NCBI GenBank assembly: GCA_002338525.1
Contig: DDIM01000010.1
Location: 1-55,399 of the forward strand
Direction of reading: 5' to 3'
DNA: 55,399 nucleotides
From: Micavibrio sp. UBA1850
GTDB taxonomy: Bacteria; Pseudomonadota; Alphaproteobacteria; Micavibrionales; Micavibrionaceae
The notes under the pieces are model-generated. The model did not search any database. It saw only the letters and a list, made by a program, of their open reading frames with translations, and had not been told where the DNA came from. Numbering within the stretch: position 1 is the stretch's first letter; the number at the start of each line of letters is the position of its first letter. The translations under genes and the position numbers were made by a program. Shown one piece after another: positions 25,403 to 33,364 of this stretch.

Positions 25403-26278
25403 ATGTCAGTTCTGGTCAACAAACAAACGAAACTCATTTGTCAGGGATTTACTGGCGCGCAAGGGACATTTCATAGCGAACAAGCCATTGCCTACGGCAC
25501 AAATATGGTTGGAGGTGTTACTCCTGGTAAAGGGGGCACTGAGCATTTGGGGCTTCCTGTTTTTAATACAGTAAAAGAAGCACGTGCCCAAACGGGATGT
25601 AATGCGACTGTTATATATGTGCCGCCTCCATTTGCAGCGGACGCTATTTTAGAAGCTGTTGATGCCGGAATCGAGCTAATCGTATGTATTACAGAAGGCA
25701 TTCCCGTTAAGGATATGGTGGTTGTTCGCCGTGCGCTTGATGGCTCTTCATCTCGTCTAATTGGGCCTAACTGCCCAGGGATTATCACGCCGGATGAATG
25801 CAAAATTGGTATTATGCCAGGTCATATTCACACAAGAGGTAAGGTGGGTATTGTTTCACGTTCTGGAACGCTTACTTATGAAGCGGTTGCACAAACTGGC
25901 GCTGTCGGTCTTGGGCAGTCAACATGTATTGGTATTGGTGGTGACCCTGTTAACGGTACAAACTTTATCGACTGCATAAAGCTATTTATGGAAGATGATG
26001 AGACAGAAGCCATTCTGATGATTGGTGAAATTGGCGGAACAGCCGAGATTGAAGCGGCTGAGTATTATAAGTCTCTTGAAAAGAAGAAGCCAATTGCTGG
26101 CTTTATCGCAGGTGCTACGGCCCCTCCAGGTAAACGTATGGGCCATGCTGGTGCGATCATCTCTGGTGGTGACGACACAGCGGCTGCTAAAATGCAGACA
26201 ATGCGTGATTGTGGCTTTGTCGTATCTGAGTCTCCTGCAGGCTTGGGTGATGCGATTGTCAAAGCTTTGGCTGCTTAA
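25403..26278 (+). CDS. sucD: Succinyl-CoA synthetase, alpha subunit
   Basis: A 291-residue alpha subunit that binds CoA and carries the phosphohistidine intermediate. The CoA-binding Rossmann domain includes CQGFTGAQGTFHSEQA (13-28) and GGVTPGKGGTEHLGLPVF. The active-site histidine is His248 in RMGHAGAIISGG. Other conserved blocks are GPNCPGIITP (121-130) and VSRSGTLTYE (151-160). The start is ATG 25403, with GGAG 8-11 bases before it. An ATG 4 bases upstream is out of frame. Sixteen bases separate its stop from the next start, so it opens a plus-strand operon through sucB. Confidence 0.97.
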   Translation: MSVLVNKQTKLICQGFTGAQGTFHSEQAIAYGTNMVGGVTPGKGGTEHLGLPVFNTVKEARAQTGCNATVIYVPPPFAADAILEAVDAGIELIVCITEGIPVKDMVVVRRALDGSSSRLIGPNCPGIITPDECKIGIMPGHIHTRGKVGIVSRSGTLTYEAVAQTGAVGLGQSTCIGIGGDPVNGTNFIDCIKLFMEDDETEAILMIGEIGGTAEIEAAEYYKSLEKKKPIAGFIAGATAPPGKRMGHAGAIISGGDDTAAAKMQTMRDCGFVVSESPAGLGDAIVKALAA

Positions 26279-26294
26279 AGGACTTTTCTAGCGC

Positions 26295-26945
26295 ATGGTA
26301 TATGACTTATCTGACTTATCGGTTGCTGAACAAGACATGCTCATTCGCTTGCCCTATCGGGTTGGCGTATGGGTGTCTGAAAGTGACGAAGGCGGAGGGG
26401 ATGATGCTGATGCGCTTGAAAAACAAGCCTTAAATGTTTTGATCACGGCCTATGTAGAAGATTTTTGTAAATCTGAATTCGTGCAGCGCGTGATGGAGCA
26501 AACGGTTGCGCAAAAAGACCGTTGGTCACAGTGGGAAGACAATATCTCGTCTGTTCCAGAAGAATGTAGGCATGTCATGGGCGTGTTGTCTGATAGGCTT
26601 CCTTACAAGGAGTTGAACGCGTTTAAAGATAACCTCTACGAAATTGGTTACAGCGTTGCGATGGCATACCGCGAATTTGATGACGAGGCGTCCGGGGTTG
26701 TTAAGTTTACAACATACGTAAAGCTTTGGATTGAAAGAGTGCTTGCAAGCCTAAAAGGTGATGTCGCGCAAAGCGAAGATGAAGCCCTTAACATCAGTAA
26801 CAGTGAGCGCATCGCACTCAATACACTTTATGATGCACTGACACAAAACATGTCTACTAAAACAAATGCGAGCCTAGGTACTAACGAACCTCTCGCACAA
26901 AGTGATGAGATACCATTAGAAAACACGACGCAGAACTCAGTGTAA
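26295..26945 (+). CDS. Unknown protein in the suc operon, paralogue A
   Basis: A 216-residue acidic protein without a signal peptide or membrane helix. It starts MVYDLSDLSVAEQDMLIRLPYRVGVWVS, followed by an Asp- and Gly-rich stretch (ESDEGGGDDAD). Later it has the segment YKELNAFKDNLYEIGYSVAMAYRE and, near the end, SERIALNTLYDAL. The same three blocks in the same order occur in the next gene, so the two are paralogues. I do not recognise the family. It lies 16 bases after sucD with AAAGGA before the start, consistent with cotranscription. A cytosolic regulatory or scaffolding role near succinyl-CoA enzymes can be imagined but nothing shows it. Confidence 0.8.
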   Translation: MVYDLSDLSVAEQDMLIRLPYRVGVWVSESDEGGGDDADALEKQALNVLITAYVEDFCKSEFVQRVMEQTVAQKDRWSQWEDNISSVPEECRHVMGVLSDRLPYKELNAFKDNLYEIGYSVAMAYREFDDEASGVVKFTTYVKLWIERVLASLKGDVAQSEDEALNISNSERIALNTLYDALTQNMSTKTNASLGTNEPLAQSDEIPLENTTQNSV

Positions 26946-26984
26946 TTTACTTGATTTTGCATCATAAAATAGAAAGTTTGAGCT

Positions 26985-27515
26985 ATGGGTGATTTAAACG
27001 TTTTCGTTCCTGAGGAAAGAGCCTTTCTTTGCGGTATATTTTACAAAATTGGCATTTGGATTTCACACATAGATGATGATGGCGATTGCGAAGCTGATTC
27101 ACAAGAAGAGCGCATGCTGATGAGTGTGCTAGAAAAGCTTAGTCAAAAACATGCCAAGAACACGCCGTTAATTAGTCAAATGACAGAAGAAGCAGCGCGG
27201 CAAACCTCAAACCATGAACACTGGGCGCTCAATGCATCAGATACAGCGGTCAAAGATGCCGTCAAAGGGGGGCATATGATCAAGGCGCAGATGAGTCATG
27301 ATGATTTGCGTGCATATAAAGATGCCCTTGGTGAGGTGGCCCGTGAAGTGGCTATTGCATTTCGTGAAGGTGAAGAAGCAGAGCCACAAGGCATGGATAA
27401 ATTAAAAGGGTTTGTTCAAAAGTTTACGAACAAAAGCCTTCATGAGGAAAAAAACATTTCACCTAGAGAAGATTCTGCACTGACTGAGCTTTACGGCGCA
27501 TTGCAGGAAATATAA
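26985..27515 (+). CDS. Unknown protein in the suc operon, paralogue B
   Basis: A 176-residue acidic protein. It parallels the preceding gene product. The N-terminal block reads PEERAFLCGIFYKIGIWISH against AEQDMLIRLPYRVGVWVS, followed by an Asp-rich DDDGDCEAD stretch. The block MSHDDLRAYKDALGEVAREVAIAFRE matches LPYKELNAFKDNLYEIGYSVAMAYRE. The C-terminus SALTELYGALQEI matches IALNTLYDALTQN. It is shorter because of a reduced linker before the last block. No signal peptide or catalytic motif is visible. It sits 39 bases after its paralogue and 27 bases before sucA. Confidence 0.8.
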   Translation: MGDLNVFVPEERAFLCGIFYKIGIWISHIDDDGDCEADSQEERMLMSVLEKLSQKHAKNTPLISQMTEEAARQTSNHEHWALNASDTAVKDAVKGGHMIKAQMSHDDLRAYKDALGEVAREVAIAFREGEEAEPQGMDKLKGFVQKFTNKSLHEEKNISPREDSALTELYGALQEI

Positions 27516-27542
27516 TAAAAAACGGCAAAGGATGGTGGCTTT

Positions 27543-30446
27543 ATGGCTGATGCACAAGAAAAATTGATATTATCAGGTATTAACTCGGAATATATGGCGC
27601 ATCTATATGCGCAATATTGCGTAAACCCGAATAAGGTCGATGAAAGTTGGCAGAGCTTTTTTGCTGATTTAAATGACGGTGAAACGGCATTGCTTCGAGA
27701 GCTTAATGGCGCAAGCTGGACACCTGCTGAAAACAAGAAAGCGCATCGCTCTTTCCAAAATCAAGGCGCTGATATATTAGCCTCTGAATCCAGTGCCGTT
27801 GAAAATGCGGCGTCATTAAAGGCGGGCTCTAAAACATTAAACGACAATGATGCAAGGCAAGTTGCAAAAGATTCTATTAAGGCTTTGATGCTTATCAGAG
27901 CGTACCGCATGCGTGGGCATTTGATTGCAAGTCTTGACCCTTTAGAGTTAAAAGAGAGCAAAGCCTACCCTGAGCTGTCACCTGAGCATTATGGATTTAA
28001 TGACTCTGATTATGATCGCCCGATATTCATTGATGGTGTTTTGGGGCTTGAAACGCCTACTTTACGCGAGATTTTGAACGTTCTTCATGAGACATATTGC
28101 GGCAATATCGGTGTTGAGTTTTTGCACCTTACAGATCCGGAAGAAAAAGCATGGTTACAAGAGCGTATTGAACAGCCGCTCAACCATACTGATTTTAGTA
28201 ACGATGGAAAAAAGGCGATTTTACAACGTTTAACTGCCGCGGAAACACTCGAGAACTTTCTTCATACAAAGTATGTGGGAACAAAGCGTTTTGGCCTTGA
28301 TGGGGGTGAGGCGTTAATTCCTGCGATTGAGCAAATTATTAAGCGTGGCGGTCAACTGGGCTTGAAAGAAATTACCGTCGGTATGGCGCACCGTGGGCGT
28401 TTGAACGTTTTGACAAATATTATGGGTAAATCCTTTACGGCTCTTTTTTCTGAGTTTCAAGGAAACCCAAGTAAGCCTGAAGATGTGCAGGGGTCTGGAG
28501 ATGTGAAGTACCATATCGGAACATCCAGTGACCGCGAGTTTGATGGCAACACAATCCATTTATCGTTATCAGCCAATCCATCACATCTAGAATGTGTAAA
28601 TCCGGTAACCGTTGGTAAGGCGCGCGCTAAGCAAGAGCAACGCAAAGATAAAACATCGGAACAAGTTATGCCTTTGTTGCTTCATGGTGATGCGGCATTT
28701 GCAGGTCAAGGCGTTGTGCAAGAGACGTTGATGATTTCCGAGCTTCCTGGTTATCGTGTCGGGGGGACCGTTCATATTGTGATCAATAACCAAATTGGTT
28801 TCACAACGACACCACAATACGGACGATCAGGCCCTTATTGTACTGATATTGCAAAGATGTTGGCCGCGCCAATCTTCCACGTGAACGGAGATGATCCAGA
28901 GGCGGTTGTCCATGTCGCAAGAATTGCCACGGAGTTTCGCCAGAAGTTCAAAAAAGATGTTGTCATTGACCTGTTTTGTTACCGTCGTCATGGGCACAAT
29001 GAAGGGGACGAACCCTCATTTACACAGCCTTTGATGTATAAGAAAATCAAAACGCATGAAACAACGCGCTCTCAGTATTCTAAGCAATTAATTGCTGAGG
29101 GGGTTGTGAGTGAAGAAGAATCTCAGGAAATGATAGATGAGTTTACCGAGTATTTGGAAAAGTCATTTGAGGCAACAAAAACATACAAACCAAACAAAGC
29201 TGATTTCCTAGAAGGGAAATGGAGCGGCTTGAGCCGTGCCCAAGGGAAGGATCGCCGTGGTAAAACGGCTGTTTCCGAGGCGGACATCAAAAAAATCACA
29301 AAGGCCCTGACCACTGTTCCTGATGATTTTAACCTGAACTCTAAAATTAAACGCCAGTTTGACACTAAAAACAAGATGGTGGAAACAGGTGAAGGTTTTG
29401 ACTGGGCGATGGGTGAGGCACTTGCGTTTGGTACATTGATTGATGATGGGTTTCCTGTTCGTATATCTGGTCAAGATGTTGGTCGTGGAACGTTTTCGCA
29501 CCGTCATGCATCGCTATATGATCAAAAAACGGGTGAAAAATATCAGCCACTGCAACATGTCAAAGATAATCAACCGAATTTTGCAGCCCACGACAGTCCA
29601 CTGTCTGAATTTGCTGTATTAGGTTTTGAGTATGGATATACATTGGCTGAACCGAATGCGCTTGTCTTGTGGGAAGGGCAATTTGGAGACTTTGTTAACG
29701 GGGCGCAAGTGATTATTGATCAGTTTATTGCCTCAGGAGAGACAAAGTGGCTTCGTATGTCAGGGCTTGTAATGTTGTTACCACACGGTATGGAAGGGCA
29801 AGGGCCAGAACACTCTTCGGCTCGTCCTGAGCGCTTTTTGCAACTATGTGCAGAAGACAATATGCAGGTGTGTAATTTGACAACGCCTGCCAACTATTTC
29901 CATGCTTTGCGCCGCCAGATGCACCGAGACTTCAGAAAGCCGTTGATTATTATGACGCCGAAATCATTGCTGCGTCATAAACTTGCGGTTTCAAAGCTTG
30001 AAGATTTTACCAAAAACAGCTCATTCCACCGTGTGTTAAATGATGATGATAAGGCTGATTTAAAAGCGCCGTCAAAAATTAAACGCGTGATATTATGTTC
30101 GGGTAAAGTATACTACGACTTATATGAAGAGCGTAAAGAGCGTGGGATCGACGATATTGAAATCTTCCGTGTTGAACAGCTCTATCCTTTCCCGCATGAA
30201 ACGTTGGTTGACGAGTTGAAGGCCTACAAGAATGCTGAGTTCATTTGGTGTCAGGAAGAGCCTAAGAACCAAGGTTATTGGTCATTTGTTGATCCTTTGG
30301 TTGAGGAGGTTTTGAGCGAAGCGAAAACCAAGCAATCTCGTGCGCGCTATGTAGGCCGTGTGGCTGCCGCTGCGCCTGCAACTGGGTTGTTGAAAACGCA
30401 TAAGGAAGAACAGCAGGCTTTATTGGATGAGGCGCTGAGCATTTAA
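27543..30446 (+). CDS. sucA: 2-oxoglutarate dehydrogenase E1 component
   Basis: A 967-residue thiamin-diphosphate enzyme that decarboxylates 2-oxoglutarate and passes the succinyl group to the lipoyl arm of SucB. The N-terminal E2-docking region includes YMAHLYAQYCVNPNKVDESW. The thiamin and magnesium site includes GDAAFAGQGVVQETL and INNQIGFTT. Other conserved blocks are GMAHRGRLNVLTNIMGK, RYHGHNEGDEPSFTQP-like residues (here YRRHGHNEGDEPSFTQP) and FSHRHASLYDQ. The C-terminal transketolase half ends with VEQLYPFPHETL and GRVAAAAPATGLLKTHKEEQ. The length agrees with the family. Confidence 0.98.
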   Translation: MADAQEKLILSGINSEYMAHLYAQYCVNPNKVDESWQSFFADLNDGETALLRELNGASWTPAENKKAHRSFQNQGADILASESSAVENAASLKAGSKTLNDNDARQVAKDSIKALMLIRAYRMRGHLIASLDPLELKESKAYPELSPEHYGFNDSDYDRPIFIDGVLGLETPTLREILNVLHETYCGNIGVEFLHLTDPEEKAWLQERIEQPLNHTDFSNDGKKAILQRLTAAETLENFLHTKYVGTKRFGLDGGEALIPAIEQIIKRGGQLGLKEITVGMAHRGRLNVLTNIMGKSFTALFSEFQGNPSKPEDVQGSGDVKYHIGTSSDREFDGNTIHLSLSANPSHLECVNPVTVGKARAKQEQRKDKTSEQVMPLLLHGDAAFAGQGVVQETLMISELPGYRVGGTVHIVINNQIGFTTTPQYGRSGPYCTDIAKMLAAPIFHVNGDDPEAVVHVARIATEFRQKFKKDVVIDLFCYRRHGHNEGDEPSFTQPLMYKKIKTHETTRSQYSKQLIAEGVVSEEESQEMIDEFTEYLEKSFEATKTYKPNKADFLEGKWSGLSRAQGKDRRGKTAVSEADIKKITKALTTVPDDFNLNSKIKRQFDTKNKMVETGEGFDWAMGEALAFGTLIDDGFPVRISGQDVGRGTFSHRHASLYDQKTGEKYQPLQHVKDNQPNFAAHDSPLSEFAVLGFEYGYTLAEPNALVLWEGQFGDFVNGAQVIIDQFIASGETKWLRMSGLVMLLPHGMEGQGPEHSSARPERFLQLCAEDNMQVCNLTTPANYFHALRRQMHRDFRKPLIIMTPKSLLRHKLAVSKLEDFTKNSSFHRVLNDDDKADLKAPSKIKRVILCSGKVYYDLYEERKERGIDDIEIFRVEQLYPFPHETLVDELKAYKNAEFIWCQEEPKNQGYWSFVDPLVEEVLSEAKTKQSRARYVGRVAAAAPATGLLKTHKEEQQALLDEALSI

Positions 30447-30480
30447 AGGATAAGACTTTAGTTAGGGAAATGGCGGTTAT

Positions 30481-31215
30481 ATGTTAGAATTAGATATGTT
30501 TTATAACAAAAACCGCAATTACGAGCGTGGTAACGCGCTTTTCCTTATTCTTATCGCTGTGGCACTCTTTGCGGGGTTAACTTACGCGGTTACATCGTCG
30601 ACCAGAGGTGGCGGGGATGTTGATAAAGAAAGAGAAGCTATAGACACCGCCGTTGACGACAATTGTGAAGTGAATGTTAAAGCCGCCGAGCAACGGCTGT
30701 TTGTGGTTAACGGGTGCGAAGCTTCACAAATATCTTACGAACTTCCTGATGGTACAAATCCAAACCCAGCAGCGCCTTCAAGCGAGCGATGCCACGTGTT
30801 TAGAAGCGCGGGCGGAGGGGCCTATGCGTGTGGGGCATACCTTGTTTCAACAGGATGTGATTTGAGCACATTATCAACTGCTGGAGATTCGTGCAGTGGG
30901 ACTGTTTACGCAGGTATGGATAGTGGCTCTCGATTATATGTTGGTGATACGGATCTATCTGATTCTAATTGGGCGGGCGCTGTGGCTGCCTGTGCCGCAT
31001 TAGGGCCCGAATGGAGGCTGCCTAATAATTCAGAAGGGAACACAATTAGCGGTAATCGCGTGGCGATTGGCGGGCTTTCATCTTCTGAATCTTATTGGAC
31101 GTCTGATGAAAGTGGCTCTGATGCCTTAGCAAAGAGAATTGGTGATGGTTTTCCCCTTGGAACTACGTATCCCAAAACCAATACATTTAAGGTCCGTTGC
31201 GTCAGACGTGACTAA
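30481..31215 (+). CDS. Pseudopilin-like protein with a DUF1566/Lcl-type C-terminal domain (paralogue 2)
   Basis: A 244-residue protein lying 34 bases after sucA. The N-terminal basic segment (KNRNYERGNA) leads into a hydrophobic helix at 18-36, then the family TRGGG spacer and the cysteine block VVNGC (75-79). CHVFRSAGGG lies at 104-113. The C-terminal 100 residues contain SNWAGAVAACAALGPEWRLPN (in two parts at 162-182), SESYWTSDE and a final FKVRCVRRD. This is the layout of the DUF1566 or Lcl C-terminal domain found in surface and collagen-like adhesins. The combination suggests an exported, membrane-tethered surface protein. Function is unknown. Confidence 0.78.
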   Translation: MLELDMFYNKNRNYERGNALFLILIAVALFAGLTYAVTSSTRGGGDVDKEREAIDTAVDDNCEVNVKAAEQRLFVVNGCEASQISYELPDGTNPNPAAPSSERCHVFRSAGGGAYACGAYLVSTGCDLSTLSTAGDSCSGTVYAGMDSGSRLYVGDTDLSDSNWAGAVAACAALGPEWRLPNNSEGNTISGNRVAIGGLSSSESYWTSDESGSDALAKRIGDGFPLGTTYPKTNTFKVRCVRRD

Positions 31216-31305
31216 TTTAATTTTTCATGCGTTCTTACCCTTGATTTTACAGCAAAAAAGGGCATGATTAGATCATTACTATTCAATGCATAAAGGGCAA
31301 AGTTC

Positions 31306-32562
31306 ATGACAGATATTCTCGTTCCAACACTTGGTGAATCCGTAACAGAAGCAACTGTGGCACAGTGGTTGAAAAAAGAAGGAGAGTCTGTGAACGCTGA
31401 CGAGCCTATTGTTGAGCTTGAAACAGACAAGGTTACGTTAGAAGTTAATGCGCCTGAAGCGGGTGTGATTTCAAAAATTTCTGTACAAGAAGGCGACAAT
31501 GTTGAAGTTGGCGCGCTTCTTGGGCAAATTGATGCGGGCGCAAGTGCTGATGACAAATCAGAAAAGCCTGCCGCTAAAGAAGGCAAAAAAGAAGAAGTTA
31601 AATCTGAGCCTGTTGAAGAAACAAAAGACGCCTCAAAAGACACTTCTGAAGATGCCCCTTTGTCACCTGCTGTTCGTAAAATGATTAATGACAATGGTCT
31701 TGATGCCTCTTCAATTCAAGGGACAGGAAAAGATGGACGTATCACAAAAGGTGATGTGCAGGCTGTCCTTGATGACGGCGCGAAGTCATCTTCATCTTCA
31801 TCATCGAGCAGTGTTCCTGCACAGCCAGAAGTCAAACCGTCTACACCACGTGAGACCGGCCCACGAGAAGAGCGTGTAAAAATGACACGTTTGCGTCAAA
31901 CTGTGGCATCTCGTTTGAAAGATGCGCAAAACACGGCTGCGATTTTAACAACGTTCAACGAAGTTGATATGACTGCGATTATGGAGCTTCGCAAAGATTA
32001 TAAGGACGCGTTTGAGAAAAAACATAATGCAAAGCTTGGCTTCATGTCTTTCTTCGTAAAAGCTGCCGTCAATGCGCTGAAGGAGTTTCCATCTGTGAAC
32101 GCCGAAATTGACGGTGATGAAATTATCTATAAGAATTTTTACAACGTAAGTATTGCTGTGAGCACACCACAAGGGCTTGTTGTTCCTGTTGTTCGTGATT
32201 GTGATGAAAAATCTATGGCAGAGATTGAAGGGGCTATTGTCGATCTTGGTACAAAAGCACGTGATGGTAAAATTGCGATGTCAGACATGCAGGGCGGTAC
32301 ATTTACGATCACAAACGGCGGCGTGTTTGGTTCACTGCTTTCAACACCTATCTTGAACGCGCCACAAAGTGCAATTTTAGGCATGCACAAAATTCAACAG
32401 CGCCCTATGGTCATGCCTGATGGTTCAATTGAAGCGCGTCCTATGATGTACCTCGCATTGTCATATGATCACCGAATTGTTGATGGTAGGGAGAGTGTGT
32501 CATTCTTGGTTCGCATCAAGGAAGCCTTAGAAGATCCTCAGCGTCTATTGCTTGATCTGTAA
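31306..32562 (+). CDS. sucB: 2-oxoglutarate dehydrogenase E2 component (dihydrolipoyl succinyltransferase)
   Basis: A 418-residue E2 acyltransferase. The N-terminal lipoyl domain carries the modified lysine in ETDKVTLEVNAPEAG (Lys42). A charged Glu/Lys linker (about 80-112) leads to a peripheral-subunit-binding domain at about 115-150 (LSPAVRKMINDNGLDASSI). A Ser-rich linker precedes the catalytic domain, which ends with YDHRIVDGRESVSFL; His389 and Asp393 are the expected catalytic residues. It transfers succinyl groups from lipoate to CoA. The E3 gene lpd is not in the window. A 90-base gap separates it from the upstream pseudopilin-like gene. Confidence 0.98.
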   Translation: MTDILVPTLGESVTEATVAQWLKKEGESVNADEPIVELETDKVTLEVNAPEAGVISKISVQEGDNVEVGALLGQIDAGASADDKSEKPAAKEGKKEEVKSEPVEETKDASKDTSEDAPLSPAVRKMINDNGLDASSIQGTGKDGRITKGDVQAVLDDGAKSSSSSSSSSVPAQPEVKPSTPRETGPREERVKMTRLRQTVASRLKDAQNTAAILTTFNEVDMTAIMELRKDYKDAFEKKHNAKLGFMSFFVKAAVNALKEFPSVNAEIDGDEIIYKNFYNVSIAVSTPQGLVVPVVRDCDEKSMAEIEGAIVDLGTKARDGKIAMSDMQGGTFTITNGGVFGSLLSTPILNAPQSAILGMHKIQQRPMVMPDGSIEARPMMYLALSYDHRIVDGRESVSFLVRIKEALEDPQRLLLDL

Positions 32563-32631
32563 TATGATCGTTGCCTTAAAGTCATAGGTTTATAAGTTTA
32601 TCTTTAATGGCTTTATGGATATAATGACACG

Positions 32632-33351
32632 ATGAAAAACCAGTCTGGTAACGTTTTATTCCTTATTTTAATCGCTGTGGCTTTGTTTGCGGCGTTATCT
32701 TATGCCGTAACACAATCGTCACGAGGCGGCGGCGGAAATGCCAATGAAGAAGTCTTTCGCACAGAGATTGCCCGCATTGATAGTTTTCAAGCCTCTATGC
32801 GCGCAGCCCTTACAAGAATGCGTGTAATTGGAAGCGTCGATCCAGAAAATATTGATTTTAGAGCCTATCAAGGAACCACTGGTGATGTATGGTATCGGAA
32901 CAATGCGCTTCCTATGCGAAGCACGAACTCCAATTGTGGAGATGATACATGCCGTGTATTTCATACAAACGGCGGGGGTGTCATCCCTATTATTCTTGAC
33001 GAAGCTGTTGTAGGGGAACCGTTTACGGCATCAAACACAGCACGCCTTAGGCACGGCGTAGTTGATGCTTCTCGGGTTGCAGGCTTTGGATCTGATGCCC
33101 ACGATATCATTGTTCAATTTTTTAGAATTCAAGATGATTTCTGTGAAGCCTTCAATGAGCAAAGAGGGATTTCTGGCATTCCGGCAGACGACCGTGGAGA
33201 TTATATAGGTATTGGCGGAAGTTTTTCCTTTGTTGATAACGGTGCGTTTGGTTATGGCGATGAAGCAACAGAGCTTGCAGGTCAAGACTCGTTTTGTGTC
33301 AACAGTGTAGACGAAGGGAATACTATCGTTTTAGTGCTACTTGAACGTTAG
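32632..33351 (+). CDS. Pseudopilin-like exported protein (paralogue 3)
   Basis: A 239-residue protein with a short positive N-terminus and a hydrophobic helix (MKNQSGNVLFLILIAV then ALFAALSYAV). The spacer QSSRGGGG and the block CRVFHTNGGG at 107-116 follow. The cysteine lies at the same residue number (107) as in the paralogue at 12119. The C-terminal half contains VQFFRIQDDFCEAFNEQRGI, again similar to VNLATCNEINNLLG in paralogue 1, and it ends TIVLVLLER, comparable with FYHVLLAR. The three proteins therefore share the whole plan, and these two also share the C-terminus. Located 69 bases after sucB. Function unknown. Confidence 0.78.
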   Translation: MKNQSGNVLFLILIAVALFAALSYAVTQSSRGGGGNANEEVFRTEIARIDSFQASMRAALTRMRVIGSVDPENIDFRAYQGTTGDVWYRNNALPMRSTNSNCGDDTCRVFHTNGGGVIPIILDEAVVGEPFTASNTARLRHGVVDASRVAGFGSDAHDIIVQFFRIQDDFCEAFNEQRGISGIPADDRGDYIGIGGSFSFVDNGAFGYGDEATELAGQDSFCVNSVDEGNTIVLVLLER

Positions 33352-33364
33352 CGTTGAGTAGGTT

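Noticed and set aside
31780..31830. The Ser-coding repeat in sucB as a microsatellite or frameshift site
   Set aside because: It encodes the flexible linker of the E2 protein, where low-complexity Ser, Ala or Pro stretches are normal, and the frame continues intact.
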